The translations under genes were made by a program, and so were the position numbers. Below, in pieces: positions 1 through 6,157 of a stretch of 6,157 nt of DNA. Within the stretch, counting starts at the first letter, position 1, and each line of letters opens with the position of its first letter. The DNA lies in the NCBI GenBank assembly GCA_031119595.1, contig JAVHXX010000278.1, positions 1-6,157 of the forward strand. Reading direction: 5' to 3'. This DNA is from Patulibacter sp. (GTDB lineage Bacteria; Actinomycetota; Thermoleophilia; Solirubrobacterales; Solirubrobacteraceae). Below the pieces are notes generated by a model that ran no database searches, had not been told where the DNA came from, and saw nothing but the letters and a program-made list of their open reading frames with translations.

Positions 1-2
1 CG

Positions 3-2900
<2,898 letters not shown>

Positions 2901-2909
2901 AAACAACAC

Positions 2910-3515
2910 ATGGCTAGTTCCCCCGATAGCCAAGTTCGCGAACATCCTGCAGCCGCGTACCACGCGCGGCGACGCTCGGAAGTCGACGCGAAGATCCTGA
3001 AGACCGCACGCGACGTGCTCAACACCGAGGGCCTCGCCGCCCTCACCGTTGAGCGGGTCGCCGCGGACTCCGGAGTCGCCAAGACGACGATCTACCGGCG
3101 CTTCAAGCACCGGCTCGATCTCGCCACGGCCGCCGTCGCCGACCTCCCCGAGGCCTTCACGGTCGAGGGTTCCGCAGACACCAAGCAGTGGCTGCGGGCC
3201 CTCGTCGAAGGGATGTCCTGGGGCATGCAGACCCGGGCCGCCGAGGTCATCGGCGCCGGGCTCATGTACCGGCACGACGACGAGTTCAACGCCCTCTACA
3301 AGGAGCGCGTGGTCGACGCCCGCGCCGAGGCCGTCCGGCCCCGGCTCCAGCAGGCCGTCGCCGACGGAGAGATCCGCAGCGATGTCGACCTCGACATCAT
3401 CATGGGCCTCGTCGGCGGCAGCGTGATCACCAGCCACCTGAACGGCACCGCCTCCCAGGAAGGCTGGATCGACCAGACCATGGAATTGATCTACTCGGCG
3501 ATCACCCCCGCGTAG
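2910..3515 (+). CDS. TetR/AcrR-family transcriptional regulator
   Basis: A 201-residue protein of normal length for a TetR-family regulator, a dimeric DNA-binding protein that usually represses until a small ligand binds. The N-terminal domain is clear: a first helix with AKILKTARDVLNTEGL (about residues 27-42), then the helix-turn-helix LTVERVAADSGVAKTTIYRR (45-64) followed by FKHRLDL. Residues from about 90 to 201 form the variable all-helical ligand and dimer domain, with WLRALVEGMSWGM and a C-terminal DLDIIMGLVGGSV stretch; its ligand cannot be read from sequence. The ATG at 2910 is chosen because a GGAAGG site precedes it and about 25 flexible residues before helix 1 are common in the family. 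It starts 9 bases after the rpoC stop and is followed by a hairpin, so it probably shares the rpoC transcript. Targets are unknown; neighbouring genes are candidates only by proximity. Confidence 0.93.
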   Translation: MASSPDSQVREHPAAAYHARRRSEVDAKILKTARDVLNTEGLAALTVERVAADSGVAKTTIYRRFKHRLDLATAAVADLPEAFTVEGSADTKQWLRALVEGMSWGMQTRAAEVIGAGLMYRHDDEFNALYKERVVDARAEAVRPRLQQAVADGEIRSDVDLDIIMGLVGGSVITSHLNGTASQEGWIDQTMELIYSAITPA

Positions 3516-3541
3516 TCGACGCCGTTCACGGACGTTTCGCG

Positions 3542-3580
3542 CGAAGGGCGCTCTCCTCGGAGGGCGCCCTTCGTCGTTCT
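3542..3580 (+). terminator. Strong hairpin terminator after the rpoC-tetR unit, possibly bidirectional
   Basis: CGAAGGGCGC at 3542-3551 pairs perfectly with GCGCCCTTCG at 3564-3573. The stem can extend inward through one G-T wobble to a CTCG tetraloop at 3556-3559, about 14 pairs in all. On the plus strand a partly T-rich run (TCGTCGTTCT, 3571-3580) follows. It lies 26 bases past the TetR-family stop and just beyond the stop of the convergent minus-strand gene, so it could serve both. The minus strand has no T-run after the stem, which makes that direction less certain. Confidence 0.75.
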
Positions 3581-4079
3581 AACCCGCGGCGTCGCAGCTG
3601 TCCGCGAAGGCGATCAGCGCGTCGAGGTGCGCCTGCTGCATGCCGCGGTGCGGCTCGGTCTCGACGAGGAGCGTGGGGATCCCGGCGGCGTTGCGGGCGG
3701 CGGCCCAGTCGGTGCACTGGTCGTTGAGCGCGTCGTCGATCCACGCGGTGGGCCGGCCGCCGCAGAAGGCGTCGATGGCATCGAGCTTCCAGTGGGCGTT
3801 GCCGCGGCCCGGATTGCGTTCGAAATGCACCACGGGCAGAGGACCGGGCGTCCCGAGGAGCCGGGGGAGATGGTCGTTCGCGCGGTCCTCCCAGCCGGTG
3901 CACCACGCCAGGTCGAACCGGTCGCCGGCCGCATGCAGCAGCTGGGCGCCCGTCGTCTGCAGGTAGTAGACGAAGCCCTCGATCATGTGCCACGCGCCCG
4001 GCGGCGGGTCGGCGGTGAGGTTGAACAGCGCGAGGACGCCGTCGACGTCGATCAGCAGGAGGGGACGATCCGACGGCAC
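3579..4079 (-). CDS. Small HAD-superfamily hydrolase-like protein
   Basis: With the GTG start at 4079 this is a 166-residue protein holding all four HAD signature motifs, numbered from that start: motif I DVDGVL (nucleophile D11, acid/base D13), a motif II candidate in WCTGW (T61), motif III Lys in HWKLDAI (K98), and motif IV WIDDAL (D115, D116). The family mostly hydrolyses phosphate esters through an aspartyl-phosphate intermediate. With so little sequence between motifs there is at most a very small cap, which hints at a large or macromolecular substrate, but the substrate is unknown. No signal peptide or membrane segment is seen, so it is probably cytoplasmic. An in-frame GTG at 4112 would add 11 residues (FPACFRHNRR) encoded by a tandem repeat. 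The 4079 start is preferred because it places motif I near the N-terminus and has a -10-like element at the leaderless distance. The gene is convergent to the TetR-family gene and divergent from the glutamine synthetase gene. Confidence 0.85.
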   Translation of the reverse strand: MPSDRPLLLIDVDGVLALFNLTADPPPGAWHMIEGFVYYLQTTGAQLLHAAGDRFDLAWCTGWEDRANDHLPRLLGTPGPLPVVHFERNPGRGNAHWKLDAIDAFCGGRPTAWIDDALNDQCTDWAAARNAAGIPTLLVETEPHRGMQQAHLDALIAFADSCDAAG

Positions 4080-4085
4080 CCGACG

Positions 4086-4091
4086 ATTGTG
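4086..4091 (-). promoter_or_regulatory. Possible -10 element for the HAD gene
   Basis: On the minus strand CACAAT (4091 down to 4086) matches TATAAT at four of six positions. Six bases separate it from the GTG at 4079, so transcription would begin at or next to the start codon. No Shine-Dalgarno site precedes that GTG. A TGGACA hexamer lies upstream (4121-4116), but at 24 bases it is too far away for a standard -35. Weak evidence on its own. Confidence 0.3.
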
Positions 4092-4112
4092 CCGGAAACA
4101 CGCCGGAAACAC
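4091..4112 (+). repeat. Perfect tandem repeat, 2 x 11 bp, candidate operator with GAAAC cores
   Basis: GCCGGAAACAC occurs twice head to tail (4091-4101 and 4102-4112) with no mismatch. The 11-bp period is about one helical turn, so both copies face the same side of the DNA. Each copy holds GAAAC (4095-4099 and 4106-4110) separated by six bases, the spacing described for half-sites in actinobacterial GlnR boxes. The repeat sits between divergent genes: just upstream of or overlapping the proposed HAD promoter, and about 75-95 bp upstream of the glutamine synthetase start. The repeat is seen directly; the operator role is inferred. If the HAD gene starts at 4112, the repeat is coding. Confidence 0.6.
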
Positions 4113-4170
4113 GTCTGTCCACAGCGGCGAGAATTTGCTCCACCGGGACGAAATTCCGTGAGCGTGCGGC

Positions 4171-4179
4171 TGGTCTACT
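4171..4179 (+). promoter_or_regulatory. Possible extended -10 promoter, leaderless, for the glutamine synthetase gene
   Basis: TGG directly before TCTACT (4174-4179) fits an extended -10 element (TGN plus a four-of-six hexamer). Six bases separate it from the GTG at 4186, so the predicted transcript would start at the start codon. An in-frame TGA at 4159-4161 rules out a start further upstream, and no Shine-Dalgarno site is present before the GTG. No good -35 is seen at 17 bases. Confidence 0.4.
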
Positions 4180-4185
4180 CAGGGC

Positions 4186-5490
4186 GTGGACACGAACATC
4201 GAGTACGTCCTGCAGACGGCCCGCCAGCGCGGGGTCTCCTTCATCCGGCTCTGGTACGGCGACGTCCTCGGCACGATGAAGGCCGTCGCGTTCCCGGTCT
4301 CCGAACTGGAGAAGGTCATCGACGACGGCGTCGGGTTCGACGGATCGGCGCTGGAGGCCGGTACCCGGCGCGCCGAGCAGGACGTGATCGCCCGCCCGGA
4401 CATCTCCACCTTCATGGTCCTGCCGTGGCGCAAGGACTCGAACGTCGGGCGGATGTTCGCGGACATCGAGCTTCCCGACGGCACCCCCTTCGACGGCGAC
4501 CCGCGCGCCCAGCTCAAGAAGGTGATGGCGAAGGCAGCGGGCATGGGCTTCCGGCTCCAGGTCGGGAGCGAGGTCGAGTTCTACCTCTTCCGCGAGCTCC
4601 CCGAGGCGGGCGCGCCGGTCCCGCTCGAGGCCGGCGGCTACTACGAACTCACCCCGACCGACGTCGCGACGGACTTCCGCCGCAACTCGATCAGCTTCCT
4701 CGAGTCCCTGGGGATCCCGGTGCGATCCTCGTACCACGAGGGTGGACCGTCGCAACACGAGATCGTCCTCGAGCACGACGACCCGGTCGTGCACTGCGAC
4801 GCGATCCTCACGACGCGCATGGCGATGAAGCAGGCCGCGTACAACCTGGGGTCGTACGCCACGTTCATGCCCAAGCCGCTGGAGGGCGAACCCGGCTCGG
4901 CGCTGCACCTGCACCTGTCGCTCTTCGACGAGCACGACGTCAACGTCTTCCACGACCCGGACTACCCGGACCGGCCGCTCTCGACGATCGGCGAGCGGTT
5001 CATGGCCGGCGTGCTCACGCACGCCGCGGAGTTCACCGCGGCGACGTCGCAGTGGATCAACTCCTACACGCGCCTCGCCGACGGCTACGAGGCGCCGAAC
5101 GCCGTCAACTGGAGTCGGCGGCTGTCGAACCCGCTCGTCCGGGTCCCCGGGCACCGGCCCGGCCGCGCAGGGTCGAAGCGGATCGAGTTCCGCGCCCCGG
5201 ACGCCGGCTGCAACCCGTACCTCGTCACGGCGCTCACGCTCGCCGCCGGCCTGCGCGGCATCGAACGCGAGTACTCCCTGCCGCCGGAGACCACCGACAT
5301 GCAGCCCGGGGGCCGCCTGCCGCACGACCTGCGCGAGGCCACCGACAAGTTCGAGGGATCGGAGTTTGTCCGTGAGGTCCTCGGTGACCGGCTCGTCGAG
5401 TGGTTCGTCGACAACAAGCGCCGCGACTGGGACGCGTACTCACGTCACGTGACCGAGTTCGAGCGCCGCCACACCCTGCCGCGCCTGTGA
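4186..5490 (+). CDS. glnA: Glutamine synthetase family protein (type I, GlnA2-like)
   Basis: A 434-residue ATP-dependent ligase of the glutamine synthetase I fold. Classic members join ammonia to glutamate in a cytoplasmic dodecamer; relatives glutamylate amines instead. The N-terminal beta-grasp domain includes RLWYGDVLGTMK and GFDGS (D52, the catalytic Asp equivalent). Predicted metal ligands are E129 and E131 (SEVEFYLF), E185 and E192 (HEGGPSQHE), H241 (GSALHLHLSL) and E334 (RIEFRAPD). The flap Glu is E302 in GYEAP and the glutamate-site Arg is R296. The C-terminus lacks a recognisable NLYDLPPEE adenylylation loop, so adenylyltransferase control is unlikely. By eye it most resembles GlnA2-type actinobacterial enzymes, but the Ser beside the catalytic Asp is Ala (A55) and the usual NRS Arg is Ser (S314), so the amine substrate is open. 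The GTG is the first start possible after an in-frame stop at 4159. The stop overlaps the next gene's GTG. Confidence 0.93.
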   Translation: MDTNIEYVLQTARQRGVSFIRLWYGDVLGTMKAVAFPVSELEKVIDDGVGFDGSALEAGTRRAEQDVIARPDISTFMVLPWRKDSNVGRMFADIELPDGTPFDGDPRAQLKKVMAKAAGMGFRLQVGSEVEFYLFRELPEAGAPVPLEAGGYYELTPTDVATDFRRNSISFLESLGIPVRSSYHEGGPSQHEIVLEHDDPVVHCDAILTTRMAMKQAAYNLGSYATFMPKPLEGEPGSALHLHLSLFDEHDVNVFHDPDYPDRPLSTIGERFMAGVLTHAAEFTAATSQWINSYTRLADGYEAPNAVNWSRRLSNPLVRVPGHRPGRAGSKRIEFRAPDAGCNPYLVTALTLAAGLRGIEREYSLPPETTDMQPGGRLPHDLREATDKFEGSEFVREVLGDRLVEWFVDNKRRDWDAYSRHVTEFERRHTLPRL

Positions 5491-6155
5491 ACGAGGTCTG
5501 GATCATCGGCGCGCCCGGCGAGCTCACGGCCTGCGTCGACCGGACGCTCGCCGAGCTCGGCTTCCAGCCGCGCCGCTCCGGCCCCAGTGAGCCGCTGCCC
5601 GTCGGCACGGCCACGCGGCTGCCGTCCCTGCTCGTGCTCGTCGACGAGGTCGAGCAGATGGCCGGTCGCCTGGCGGACCACGAGGAGCTGGGCAAGCTGC
5701 CGATCGTGGTCGTCGCCGACGACGAGCGGCTGGCCACGGGTGCCTACGCCGCCGTGGGGCACGAGCTGCTCGTGCACCCGTTCACCGCCGTCGAATTCCA
5801 GACGCGCCTGGCCCGCGCCCGGCACGCCCTTCGCGGACCGGAGACCGACGAGATCGTGGTCAGCGGCACCCTCGAGATCAACACCGCGACCTACCAGGTG
5901 CGCGTCGACGGGCAGGCCGTCGACTTCACCTACATGGAGTACGAACTCCTGAAGTTCTTCGTCACCCACCCCGACCGCGTCTTCACGCGGGAGGCGCTGC
6001 TGAGCAACGTCTGGGGGTACGACTACTACGGCGGTGCGCGCACCGTCGACGTCCACATCCGGCGGGTCCGCGCGAAGCTCGGCCACGAGCACGCGGACCG
6101 CATCCGCACGCTGCGGTCGGTCGGGTACCGCTGGGACTCGCGCGGCGGTCGATGA
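5487..6155 (+). CDS. OmpR-type winged-helix regulator with degenerate receiver (GlnR-like)
   Basis: A 222-residue DNA-binding protein. Residues 1-115 have a receiver-like alternation but lack most phosphorylation residues: beta-1 is VWIIGAPG with no acidic pair, the usual Thr/Ser is A77, and the usual Lys before PF is H97. A single Asp, D53 (LLVLVDE), sits where the phospho-acceptor would be. Residues 123-218 are a complete OmpR-type winged helix: TYMEYELLKFFVTHPDRVFT, WGYDYYGG, RTVDVHIRRVRAKLG and SVGYRW. The string AKLGHEHADRIRT and the context closely recall actinobacterial GlnR, an orphan regulator of nitrogen genes that works without a partner kinase, and no kinase gene is visible. The GTG at 5487 overlaps the glutamine synthetase stop (GTGA), so translation is probably coupled; no ribosome binding site is evident. 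RegX3- or MtrA-type regulators share much of the winged helix but normally keep an intact receiver. Confidence 0.88.
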   Translation: MNEVWIIGAPGELTACVDRTLAELGFQPRRSGPSEPLPVGTATRLPSLLVLVDEVEQMAGRLADHEELGKLPIVVVADDERLATGAYAAVGHELLVHPFTAVEFQTRLARARHALRGPETDEIVVSGTLEINTATYQVRVDGQAVDFTYMEYELLKFFVTHPDRVFTREALLSNVWGYDYYGGARTVDVHIRRVRAKLGHEHADRIRTLRSVGYRWDSRGGR

Positions 6156-6157
6156 GC
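6152..6157 (+). CDS. Start of a following gene, only two codons visible
   Basis: ATGAGC at the window end gives Met-Ser, with the ATG overlapping the regulator's TGA stop at 6153-6155 (ATGA). The same 4-bp overlap style joins the two preceding genes, so a third co-translated gene is likely. No ribosome binding site is obvious and nothing can be said of the product. In several actinomycetes glnR is followed by mshD (mycothiol synthase), which is one possibility to test. Confidence 0.35.

Noticed and set aside
3536..3545. Perfect 10-bp palindrome TTCGCGCGAA before the terminator
   Set aside because: It overlaps the left arm of the larger terminator stem and consists of common GC-rich words; there is no separate evidence for an operator.
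4079..4112. Upstream GTG at 4112 as the start of the HAD protein
   Set aside because: The added 11 residues are encoded by the tandem repeat, precede motif I with no family feature, and have no ribosome binding site. It is not fully excluded.
3526..5325. Long minus-strand open frame of about 599 codons across the HAD and glutamine synthetase genes
   Set aside because: It is Arg/Val/Glu-rich without any recognisable domain and lies over two well-supported genes in other frames; long antisense frames are expected in high-GC DNA.
3627..5375. Plus-strand open frame of about 582 codons over the same region
   Set aside because: It is dominated by Arg, Pro, Gly and Ala and crosses the intergenic region and the opposite-strand HAD gene, typical of a GC-rich shadow frame.
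5235..5400. Adenylylation (NLYDLPPEE-type) regulatory loop in the glutamine synthetase
   Set aside because: The corresponding segment reads SLPPETTDMQPGGRLPHDL, with no Tyr in the needed context; the LPPE likeness is superficial.

Overview
The window reads as chromosomal sequence from a high-GC bacterium, most likely an actinomycete-type lineage (Actinomycetota), possibly a deep-branching class. The reasons are strongly G/C-ending codons, GTG starts, a GlnA2-like glutamine synthetase and an OmpR-type regulator whose DNA-binding half resembles actinobacterial GlnR. The class or genus cannot be fixed from this piece. There is no sign of a mobile element, CRISPR array, rRNA or tRNA.

Layout. (1) Positions 3-2900 (+) hold the last 965 codons of rpoC, the beta' subunit of RNA polymerase, with the catalytic NADFDGD loop, bridge helix, zinc-binding cysteines and trigger loop intact. 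It ends in a 65-residue acidic tail with unusual codon use. (2) Nine bases later a TetR-family regulator (2910-3515, +) begins, apparently in the same transcription unit, followed by a strong hairpin (3542-3573). (3) Convergent to it is a small stand-alone HAD-superfamily protein (3579-4079, -). (4) A divergent intergenic region of about 106 bp (4080-4185) holds a perfect 11-bp tandem repeat with GAAAC cores and two promoter-like elements placed as for leaderless transcripts. (5) A glutamine synthetase family protein (4186-5490, +) overlaps by 4 bp (GTGA) a GlnR-like regulator with a degenerate receiver domain (5487-6155, +). That gene in turn overlaps by 4 bp (ATGA) the start of a third gene that runs out of the window (6152 onward).

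How the parts fit. The left half belongs to the core transcription machinery with a regulator appended. The right half looks like a nitrogen-related operon: a glutamine synthetase-like ligase, its translationally coupled phosphorylation-independent-looking regulator, and an upstream repeat that resembles the half-site spacing described for GlnR boxes. The most interesting hypothesis is a compact self-regulating glnA-glnR-like module in which the regulator controls its own operon and the divergent HAD gene from the tandem repeat. This is inference from sequence pattern and context, not shown by the sequence alone.
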